Positions 11,801 through 23,800 of a DNA stretch of 25,837 nt are shown one piece after another. The DNA is from Didymodactylos carnosus. Its lineage: Eukaryota > Rotifera > Eurotatoria > Philodinida > Philodinidae. The notes beneath the pieces were generated by a model. It was given only the letters and a program-made list of their open reading frames with translations, did not search any database and was not told the origin of the DNA. The DNA lies in contig CAJNOQ010002175.1 of assembly GCA_905250885.1 (NCBI GenBank), positions 1 through 25,837 of the forward strand, read 5' to 3'. The translations under genes and the position numbers were made by a program. How positions within the stretch are numbered: the first letter of the stretch is position 1; every line of letters starts with the position of its first letter.

Positions 11801-14800
11801 TAACCGAGAAAGCCCTTCTATCATTTGATAACGCCCTTCATTCGAGTACACAAATACAACACGAAAATGTAGTTTCAATGTCAAACATCGATCTACACCA
11901 TTCAAAAGATGATGTATTCTCTCAAAATGAATCCATTTCGTTTGTAGAAAAAAATCGAATCATCGATACAAGAAAAGAAAAGAGCGTACAAGTATCAAAA
12001 AAAGTCCTACATAAATCAACTGATGAAAAAGATACCATTTCCCACGAGAAAAAGATTAATGCAGGGGAAAATGACAATATAGTTAATAATGGTGATAAAG
12101 TGACAAAGAGATTATCACAAGAAATGTACGAAAATAAATCAGAACAGATACCAACAAGGAAAGAAGGTGAGATTAGTCAAACACCGGATAAAGTCGAAAC
12201 AACTATTTTAAACAATAGTACGGCAAACTCTCGATAAATGACTTCTAGTTAAGCTTTGCTAATGAATGACTTTTCATTCACGGTGTACAAAGCATGCTTT
12301 TTTATTAGAAGAAACTGCTTCCGGATCGAAAATTTCCAACGATTTAACAGATGATGGTACTGATGAAGCGAAATATAATTCGAAGAAGGATCCTCTCACA
12401 TCCAAATCGCTAGTGGCTGACATACCATCAAAAACAAACCAAATGAGTGATCAAGTGGTAATCAAAAAGGTCAGTTGTCAATTAATAGACGATGAACAGT
12501 CAAAGAAAAAAAACGAAAATGAAAAAACAACTAATGATAACATGGACAAAAACATCGATGACAAAAAACTATGCATACACGAGGAATCTGAAGGTATTTT
12601 AAAGAAAAAAAGATCCGCTTTTTATTTTAACTGCGGTGGACAGGATTCCAATAAGCATTTTGTTGAATTCTTGTGAGGATTCCAATAATACCAAATGCTT
12701 TAGTGTACGCGATTCATATTTAGAACGGCAGCTGATAAACGTAAGTGCTAAAAGTCATGGTGGGAATACAATATCTTACGAAAGCGGTAGAGCAGCAAAA
12801 ATACCACAGGAATTACTAAAATCTAGAACGCATCGAGCAAAAAGGGTAAAATCTTGGGTAAGTCGAACATCGTTTGACGAAAGATTGACAGACAAACATT
12901 CATTATGCACACAAATTATGAAAAAAATTAGTAGACCAGATAAAGGTTTGGACAAACACGAGCATTCAGAGCTAAAACAAACGTTACAAGAAAAAAGTTC
13001 TAAAAAAGGTAAAAAATATCTGTTTAATATAAAACATCAACTGCAATGTTTACATTACTTTTTTAAGTTACCACCGTTATTGAACATTTTGAACAGATCA
13101 CTCGATTGCAAAAAGAGTATGGTATTTTAGACAAAGGAAAAGAATGTCATCTACAATCAAAATCTGATAAAAATACAAATATTTTTCAAATGCCAGATAT
13201 TAGTGTAATCAGACTAGTAGACACACAATATCAAAATGAAATGAAATCAATCAAATCGCTTCAGAATTTTAATTCGATGTATAATAAACAATTTCAATAT
13301 CAAAATCATCAATCTCAATACTCTTTAACAAATCCACAAATTCCTAATTTGTAAGTTGTAGCTAACGCATACTGGGTAATTTTAGCATCACAGTTGCTTC
13401 TAAAATAATCTTTTATTCATCAGTCATTATCATTCTGTCATGATAGCCTCATAGTCTATTTTCTCGAGTAAGTTTTTCTACTGTTTCGATTTACCAGAGA
13501 AAATAGTCGCTATTTCAGAATTCTATAACAAGAAGCGAGAAAAGAGCACTTTCGTTTTTTGCCGATATCGCTGTCTACAGTATAATACAACGACGAAGAA
13601 GACAACTTTAGTGGAATTTGTCACCGGTATTAAATCGATGTTTTTGTTTCGATTTTCTTAGCAGTTCGATTGAAATCTATATTCAGTTGAAACCCATGAT
13701 GCCAAAACCGAAAACTTATTGTTACAAAATGCTCATTCACAGACCCGATTCTAATACTCGAAACAATCAATTTCGTCAGAATTATCCTCAAAAGCAAAAT
13801 TCATCCTGTTGCTCTCAAATTCAACAGCAACAAAACTCGTTCAAAATAGAACTCGCATCACCAATAGCTATCAAACACGAATTAACACCACTATTACCAC
13901 AAAATTCTCATCAAACTCAAAGACAAATGAAACAAACAGTCGATGAAAATGATCGTTCAAATTGTCCATTATCATCTTGTCTTTCCTGTTATAATAATAA
14001 TCCTCCATCGAGTCTACTCATATTCAAAACCCATTCAAAAAAATATGATCCAAAATACTACAAAGATATTCAAGCGGTCACATTGAAATACACTGAAGAT
14101 TGTCAATTAGCTCGAAACAGGTGGATGTCACAATTGACAACATCACCCGATAATCCATTACTTTACATCAATGATGGTAATCATTCTCAACACAATTAAT
14201 CAATAATTCAAGAACAGATACGAAACTATGAACAGCGATATTATAATGACCACCAGGAGTATCATAAAATATCTCGTTGTCTCATTCTGATTCTCAATAG
14301 AAAATTTCTTTATCAACAACCATCATCACAAGGACAGATTCAGTCGTATTAACTAGTCTACATACCATTATCAACCACAAATTTACAGCATCAAACGTAT
14401 CAATAATTTCTATTTTGTTGTAGATCCTAACGATACCGCTTACTCTTAACTTTATCAATAGTATGAAAAATTTAGATCAACTCTCGCAACAGTAAATTTG
14501 ACAATGTAATCAATCAGTGCAATAGACACATTAATTATGATTCACTAAAGAAAAATAAACACATTCTACTCTTGTATGACGACGAAAAATAAAAGAAACA
14601 AAATAAACTCAAAAATGCTAAAGATTTCAAAAACAAACTTTTAACTATGTCAGATAACTTTTTCTACTCCTTCGATAAATATCGATGTTAATAAAATGAA
14701 ATTGTTTTCTAATCAACAATCAGACAAATGATTCACACTTTTTCTTTTACAAAGTTTTACTCGACAGTCTACAATAACGAATTTCTTTGTCTATTACCTT

Positions 14801-17800
14801 TTGCGTATTTGAATATACTCGAATTGATGTTAAAAATTTCTTGGCAATCATTTGAACAAGTTCAATATTGGTACTATGAGATGATAATGATACTTGAAAT
14901 AAATCACACTAAAAATGGATAGAAAAATAGTGTGTTAGACTATTTATATATCCATCAATGTATACTCACTAATAAATCAAATTTGTATTCGACTGCTTGT
15001 TTTAATTTTGATGAATTTCCAATTTGTAGAAAACACTCAACTGCTATCAATGCATCATTACCCAAATAATTCATTGTTTGAATTAGAGTCTAAATGAATA
15101 TGGAAATAATAATGATATTTATTAAAAAGAAATAACGAAGAATAAATTGAAGACTAACCTTGACAACGGATGGTTTAATAACAATGGATGTGTTTTGTTC
15201 ATTTAAATCTTTCAAATAATAAACTAATTCATTCCATACAAGAGAATTTTCAGCATCATTTAAACCAGATCTTAATGAAATGAGAGATTTTTAGAAGAAA
15301 CTAGTCTATTACTGTGTACTATTGTGTTAGATATCTGTTCAGATTCAAAACCCAACTGTGCACCAGTACTCTCTCTAAATATTCATACCGTGGACCTCTT
15401 ATGGGCTACAGTTACAGAGCCGTTCAAATTCGAAATTCATTCTGACAACATATAGTTCTCTTCTAAATGTGTTTTTACTTTCTCATTATTCTTCGACAAC
15501 TCGAATTTAAATTTCTTACATGATTAAGAAAGGGAAATAAATTGAGTTCATCTCGCTTTCTCAGTCGCGTGTAAAATCTAATCTAGTTTCATTCTAAAGT
15601 TCTGTTTCATATTTCATCCGTTTCTGTGACAAAAACGGAAATATCCAAACTTATCATCATTTTCTTTTTTAAAACGATGTGGAGTTATCTCATGAAAGTT
15701 ACAATGTTCTGTAACAAATATAGTTGAACAGTCTTTCACCTTTTTTTTTCTTCAAAGAATAAAATCAGAAAGGTACGATAACTCTTATACTATATGTCAG
15801 CACAAAAGAAAAGAATCTATAACGGATGTTGAATATCATCAACAGAAACAACATTATGATAAAAACAGCATACAATCTCAAGAATTGCAAGTTTCGTTTT
15901 TGTTTGTTTTTTAAAACTTTAACCCGATATTTTTGAATGAATAATTAATAAGTTATGGATAAAATAATGACAATAAAATAAGTAAGCATGTTTTAAAGAT
16001 ATAGAAAATAAAAAATGGGTAGATTAATGTTTTAAAACATGCAAAAAACAATTATCCGTCAGCTACAGCTATCTTTCGAGAGGTTAAATACGTACACATC
16101 TTAGACAAATAAGTATAATTTTGATCTTCACTTTCTCTGAAACTTCGTTCAGTGATCAATTTCCTTTTTTTTCTTCTCCAAACACACTTTATTATAGAAA
16201 ATTTCTGTTGTTGTTCACTCATGTCATATTTGTATGCTCCTAGAAGTTCTTCTAAGATAAATCGACAGAAACTGAAATGCTAGAAATCATTATGAGTTTT
16301 CAAACAGGACACATGCTGATACTGTCAGATTAATAGTGTACTTCGAGCTGCACTCATGTAGGACAAATGTGTCACTTAACTTGAAGTTCTCAATATCGAC
16401 ATGTGTCCTGTTTGAAAATTCATAATGATTTTCTCGCATCTCACGAGGAAACCATCCTAGGTGGTAAATCGCTTTTTGATCGAAATCCAGTGGATTATAG
16501 GTTATCGACCATGCTAATTTCAAATATGACTATGGAGATTCCCCATCGCCTTTCGAAGATCTGTTTTCCTGGAAAAACACTCTTTCAGAAACTCTAAAAA
16601 ATAACCAAAACCTTTCTTAACGAGGCATGATTGTAGCTCACAAATTTCTGATTAAAATTAGACATCTCCCAGCTCTACACAACCTTTCTTTGCAAAGTTA
16701 TAAAATTTACAAGAAAAGCTCTAAATTAATTTTTTTGCTTCTTACTTCTGTAGCTTTGTGCTGATAATGAATATTTAGGGCTTTTCTTGTAAATTCTCTA
16801 ACTTTGCAAAGAAATGTCTCATTTTAATCAGAAATTTGCGCGCTACAATCATGCCTCGTTAAGAAAAGTTTTAGTTATTTTTTAGAGTTTCTGAAAGAGT
16901 GGTTTTCCAGAAAACCGAATCTTCGACGGACTATGTGAAATTCCCATGGCCATATTTGAAATCAGCATGATCGATAATCTATAACCCACTAGATTTCGAT
17001 CAAAAAGCGATTTACCACCTCGGATCCCTCGTCAGTTTCTGTAAATTTATCCTAGAAGAACCTCTCGGAGCAAATAACTGTGACATGGATGAATGATATG
17101 GATATGATATGGATGAATAACATCAAAAATTTCCTATAAATAATGTTGATGTCGAGAAGAGAGCCATGGATCACTGAACAATATTTTTTCTCGTAAGGCG
17201 TAGAGTTTGTTCACATAGAAATCATGAAACGCAGTACTTCATTGACACAGATAAAAACAATAAATTCTCATTATTTAAAAATAAGCAACAGTTTTATTTT
17301 GAATTATAGCATTAGCAAACAGAAAATCATTTTCTATCTTTTTTTTAATTTTTTTGGAAAACAATGACTTTTTAACAAGCAAGGGTGTAAAAATATTTTT
17401 TCTAAATTAATGTATTTTTGTTTTCCGCTATTTCGTTAAAATCTAAAAAAAGAAAATATAAATATTGGTCCAATGAATAGAGAGAGAGAGAGAGAGAGAG
17501 AACAACAGTTGAAAATACACTTTTTTTGTTTTTTTCAAAAGAGCAATTATTCGTAATAATAATAATCGGATCGAAAACTTCTTCATCAACACTAACGTCA
17601 CATGAAACTTTAACAGGTCATAACGGATGACATATAAACAAAAGCAATACAATTTAATCATTCCTATTATTCTTACTAATTTTTAGTATAAAATGACTTT
17701 TATTCTTCAACTATAAATTAGAAGTTTACATTGGACATTTGATTGAATGATATTTAAAAGTGGTTAACAAGTAATCTCAAAGAATCAGTAATTTTTAAGT

Positions 17801-20800
17801 AAGTTGAATTCAACGTGTTCTTATAATTCAAATATAATTAGAATTTTCTCATTGGTAGCACCTTCATTGTAGATTAGACTAACTCAAACAAATTCTTCAC
17901 TTATTTAATCAAAAACTTATATCGTGATTTTTTCAATACAACGGATGTTTTAAAAATAAAATGACTCTCACTATTCATATTAAGACGATATAGAATCTCA
18001 AGCCAATGTTCACATTTTCATCAGATATACATAGTTTTACACTTGAAAAATCTACAATTGTTCATTGTACATTTGAAGATCGATATGCTCTTATATGTCA
18101 TATAATTTTTTAAATTTTTTAATGCATCGGAACACTTATACGTATGATTATTTAAAGAGAAAAACACCGTTATATCGACTTATGAAATTACATCACTTTT
18201 GACAAATAACTATTGGTAGCAAAGAGGAAAAAAAAATATGAGATTACAATTTAATATCATCAAAATTGTTAACATTTTTTTTTCTTCTTCTTCTCCCTCT
18301 AGCCAAGTTTAATTTCCATGTTCAAAAAAAAAAAACAGCAGAAGAGGGGGAAGGAATATAAACGAGAATGCTGAATTTTTGAACAGTTTCAATTTTTTTG
18401 CACTTGTGATTGTTGAAACAAATACATTCTATGATTTTACAAGACTATACTAATAAAACGTAAGGTCGAAGATACTAATTTATAATAAGAGAGAATTTGT
18501 TGACAGTATTAATCTGTGGTGCAAAAGTAATTGTCGAAATCTCCAGTCATGATTCTCGGCTCAGGAACATCATAGAAAGTTCATTCTTTTTCCGGTTGAA
18601 AGAGAAAAGTCTGAAGTTCAAAGAACATAGGAAACAAAATTTTTGGAATTGACTTTGACGAAGGAAAAAGTACAATACAAAATGTCGTTAAAAAAGCTCT
18701 TGCAACTTTTGTTGTCTTCAAACGTATCTCTCTCATTAAATCTATTTTTCTCTATAACAGAATACGTTTGAAATTATAGAACTAGAAGTGTTTTAATCAT
18801 TCTTTTAAATGATGTATGGTAAATTATACTTTAATCCACTTTTCGATCGGAACTTTGCAAGTTTTTCATTAGTTTCAAAAAACAGGTAATTAGACTTAAT
18901 TAATAATTTTCAGATACTGGACGACTTTTGCTCCCTTTTCTAATATACATTTCCTGGAACAGTATGTAATTCTCTACAAATTCACATTAGTTTTAACCTT
19001 TACTAACGTGTTTACAACTCCGAATAACGAATTTTTCTTCATGTCCCATCTTTTCTATTCAAAGTAGTGCTTTCTATCAAAACTAAGACTTATAATGCGC
19101 TTTATTTACCGTTTAAAGAATTACTGAGAAACTTCTTAAAGTAGGGAAGTCGATAGAGTTTTGTACAGGCTACTTTCTCATCTATTTGGTTTTCAAAGAA
19201 AACGTTTTTCTTCAGGCTGTAGTAAAAAAATTTAGTGACATTTTGTATCGTACATTTTTTCTTCCTCAAAGTCAATCCCAAAAATTTTGTTTCCTATGTT
19301 TTTTGAAGTTCAGGCGTTGCTCTTTTAACCAGAAAAAGAATGAATTTTCTGCGATGTTCCTGAGCGGAGAACCATGGCTGGAGATTTTGACAATTACTTT
19401 TGCACCCCAGTTAGTGGAATGATGACTGTTTATGAAGTAAATTATACTGACTAGGATACGGAAGTACCTTAGAAGTACTGATTTAAATTAAACTTCATTA
19501 CTTATCTAGTCGATAAAATAGTTTATCTTGACGATTTTAAAACATCTGTAATGTTGTTAGTTGACCTCTGTTCAATGAGTCTTAACTAACTGGTAATTTT
19601 AAATTATCACAACGAAAAGTAGTGTTAGAGTCATACTGCTAAATTTGAACACGATAGTTGATATATCAGAAAAGTTCCATGGCAGATATGGGCGAGTATT
19701 ATAGAATTTTTCAAAGTATTGATGCAGCTTTTTTCCGTTCTACAAATATATGCAAGACACTATGACTTTTTGTGGGTTTTTTTTGACACCAAAAAAGTGA
19801 AAGAATTTTAAAACACTCACTTCTTGACTATTTGTCTGTCTAATAAAACATAAAAAGGCATAGTGATTTACAGCGTTTATCGAACATGAATGAAAATCCG
19901 TTCTGTTGTTTGGATAGAGTTACTCAAAAAATGTATACTTTGAAACTTTTTAAGAAATCTAAGCTGAGAAACTGCCTTTTATAAAGCTGACGAGAGAACC
20001 TTTTCAGATGTCAATCTCCGATTTCAACGATCTTTTGCCCATAGATCCTATATAGAGATCTAGCAATAAAAGAATTTGGGTCCCTATTGTTTCATTCAAA
20101 AGTGATGAATTTCTATTTTGCCGATACAGTGCATTACATAAAACATTGAAAAATTTATAATTCACTGAAAACACGATATGAAGGACTGAATTTTTTTCCT
20201 GTATCAGTCTTAACTGTCTGTTCTAAATAATAATTTAGAATACTTTTCAGCTACATTATTTTTTCATAGTATATACTTTGAAAAATTGAAACACTAAAGT
20301 AATCTCATCTACTACGTCACTCGTTAAATTTAAACAAAAAGGAAATAACTTTATTTTCTTATTTTTTGTTTTCAAAAAATCATGCGTAGTTAATACTATT
20401 GATTATTAGCATGTAGAACTTTTTCAACAAAAGAAAAAGAATTAAGCTCTTTCAAATGGATGTTATTAACGTTCGTAATACTTGCGTGTTCATAATCTCA
20501 AAATTATTGCATTTTCCGTCTATGATTAGATTTGTGTGCTATTTTTAACCAACTAAACGGTCTAAATTCCTGTTTTTAGTGCAAAATGCACCTAAAAATT
20601 ATTGAAATTATTTTCGAATCGAAAAACCATTTTTCACCAGTTAAAGCAGCTTTTAACGGTTTGATTGATTGAGAACCATTTGTTCTCATAAGGGTTTTAT
20701 ATAATATTGTCACAGGACATAAGGTATGTTAGAGAAGTATTAACAAACTGTCACATTGAATTAAAATTCTATTAGTAAAAACAAATTTGGTGAAACTAAC

Positions 20801-23800
20801 ATTTAATCGAAAAAAGTGAAAATCTGACAATGGAACTTCATCCGGTGTTCGCTTTTTTCTTGAAACTGATTGGATTGTATATTGACATTTTTTGACTTTT
20901 TTACGTTTTTTTTATAAAACTAAGTATATTTAATATAATTGAAAAACATTTTTGTAAAATCATTTTACATAAAAAGTGAGCTGTCGATACTTCACAGTAT
21001 CATCATCAGGCTAAAATGACTGTCGAATTTAGAAGAGAGATGGTTATATATATACTTGTTGAAACTAGTATATATATAACCATCTCTCTTCTAAATTCGA
21101 CAGTCATTTTAGCCTGATGATGATACTGTGAAGTATCGAAAGCTCACTTTTTATGTAAAATGTTTTTCAATTATATTAAATATACTTATTTCGATTTGAT
21201 TGTAGATTATTTTTGATATTAATCCCGAATATGTTTGTCCATTTTGGTTGATGCATTTTGTTCAAGTAGATCTCTGGATATTCACTCTAAATTTCATGAT
21301 AAACAATTTCTGAGTCACAAAAATTTACTGAAAATAACGCTGTACAGTTTATACTCCTGAAAAAAACTAAAATAGTAAATTATTATGACTCATCGCAAGC
21401 TTGTTCGGTCGATCTTAAGAGTCATCGAGCTCTACAAACTGGAGGCGTCAGAATTTGTTCATCATAAAAAATTAGAGTGAGTGTCCAAAGATTCACTTGA
21501 AAAGAATGTATTAGTCAAAATAGACAACATGTTCGTGATTAATATCAAAAATAATCTATAATCAAGTCAGTTTCAAGAAAAAGGCGAATATCTAAAGAAT
21601 TTTTCTTGTAAGAGGTCATCATTATGGTCTGCTTTGCTGAATTCACTATACAATTAGTTTTGTTTCCAGTTTAGGTCACGAAAAATGGCGAGTAGTAGAC
21701 GTTCATCGGTGCAACCCAGGTCTTCTACAAGTCAATTTTCTTCGCACACCGTTTTTACTGCTACTGCTAAAGACTATGAACGTATGAAAATGGCTCAAAA
21801 ACATGAAAATAAATTAGAACTTGAATATGGAAATTTGGAACGTAAACTGATATCAAAATCGAAATGGAATGATCGTGCTGCTCGACAATCTCTCTGTATT
21901 AAACCGACGACAAGCACTAATGGAGGAGCAGATGTTTCTTCCATTGATAATTGGTTACAACATGAACGAGAAAAAGCACAAAAGATAATTCAATCTAAAC
22001 AATCAGCAAATGAACATATTCGTCGTTTTTCTGTTTCACCGAATGCAAAACCGACTGGTGGTAGCAGAAGAAAAGCTTCGACAACTCAACCCATGACATA
22101 CGTTCGAAAAATATCAACAACAACATAAAACATTGAAAGTACACTTTTATTGAATTGTATAATTTTGTAGATACAAACGACGATCGATGTTGTGCAATTG
22201 TCTATCACCAATTTAAAAAATATCGTTTTTTTTTCTCTTCGATTGTATGAACTTTTTAATATTTTATAACAGAGACGATCATTCTTTTCTCATAAATTCT
22301 AGAAGTGTATGTCTATTTAGAAGTTTTGAATGTCTTAAAATCGTAGAGAACACGATCTCTGTCATTCAGAAAAGAAACGACATTTAAATCTAAGCTTTGT
22401 GTTAAAAAACAGCAGAATGCTTATACTAACAGAAAAAACACCTATGAAATTGTTAATGGACAATTATACAACATTGGTTAGCATTTATCGGTAACGACTC
22501 TTAATGAATTAAAAAATGTCATTTCTTTTACTGTAATAAAAACGAAAGTTTGAATCTAATTCTATTTTTGTACTATGAAAACATTTTAAATCGAATGAAT
22601 AAAATACGATTTTATTATTCTTTTATCTATTTGATAAGGAAATACAGTGGATATCCATCATCATTATACTTTTTTTGAACATTTATTATAGCTGTATATT
22701 TTGCTCGATCAGATAATTCTGTTCTCAGGGTGAAATTCCGTTACGTTATTTTTGATGTTTCGCACTCTTTCAAACTTTCAAAAGAAAGGATGTTCAGTGC
22801 TCTTCGCCAATTTTTGAATTTGTAGATGAAATCTTGTTTAACGTAATCAGGCACTCTCCATTCGAAGATCTCTCATTTATAGGGGTGGGACAATTTTCGA
22901 AATATCCGCTCTATACGCAACCTAGCGGTAGAATGCTTTAATTTGAAAATCTTGATATAGTGACTTTAAGTCGGTTTGAAACTAAAAGTAAACATCACCA
23001 CTCGACTCAGCGTGACCGATTACCCCTATCTTCACCCATTTTAGGTTCACCCAAGGTCAACTGGCCGAAATCGGGGCTCTTGGGAAACTGCTTATAGCTC
23101 CTGAATCGTAAGAGGTAGAGAGTTAAGACTGGCCTAGAATTGTTGATCTCGGTTCGGGCTATCGATTGCACTGTTTGAAAATCAAAATCCATCGTACGAT
23201 CCAGGAACGGCGATCTCTTTGACTTTGCATCGAAAAGCTTACCATGGTAAACCTTACCTGGAAGCTTAGTTTTTGCATACAATTACGCGTCCCCCGATGT
23301 TCTCTATCCAACGGTGAAAATCGCATGTCTCTAGCTCTTACCCTTCAAAAGTTATAAGCAATCTACCCAGCCGCCTTTCTTTTTTAAAACGATAAAATGG
23401 TGACCAGTTCTTTCTACCAGTTCTTAGGAACTACTGAAACTGTAACTGTCCCGCCCCTACTCGTTTAACAGATATTTCAAGAAAATTTAGTTATAACCCC
23501 TATAAACCTCATATTAAAAAGACGTAGTTGAACATTTTCACACTGTTTCCGCTCATCGAAAAAATTTGGGAAGGGGGTGGAGAAGGTCTCATTTTATCAG
23601 ATAGCGTTTTAACTACAAATCAAAACATTGAAGAGCTAGCTCCTTTTGGAAGAATCGGCGAGATAAAATTGATTTTATGCGAATGTGTACACACGGATTA
23701 ATAGACGATTTAGAAAAAGCTTCAAAAATTCAATTTATGTACACAAATTTTGACATTATATGTTTTCTTTTAACAGTTCTGAATACAATTAATCTGTCGA

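Noticed and set aside
12594..12723. Reading straight through from 12309 to 12676 as one coding frame, or starting a new protein at 12636
   Set aside because: A canonical phase-1 intron (G|GTATTT to TTTAG|AA) joins the two frames exactly, so the read-through residues are intronic.
14728..14922. 64-codon plus-strand open frame
   Set aside because: It lies beyond the poly(A) signals of the nested gene, is short, and has no motif, splice or conservation evidence.
16290..16597. Overlapping open frames on both strands (16290-16523 and 16403-16597)
   Set aside because: Both are created by the palindromic element and its inserted hairpin.
19186..19422. 78-codon plus-strand open frame
   Set aside because: It coincides with the right terminal repeat of the mariner-like element.
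23007..23282. 91-codon minus-strand open frame
   Set aside because: It is inside the TA-flanked element at 22882-23457; its composition is unlike the host exons and no motif is visible.
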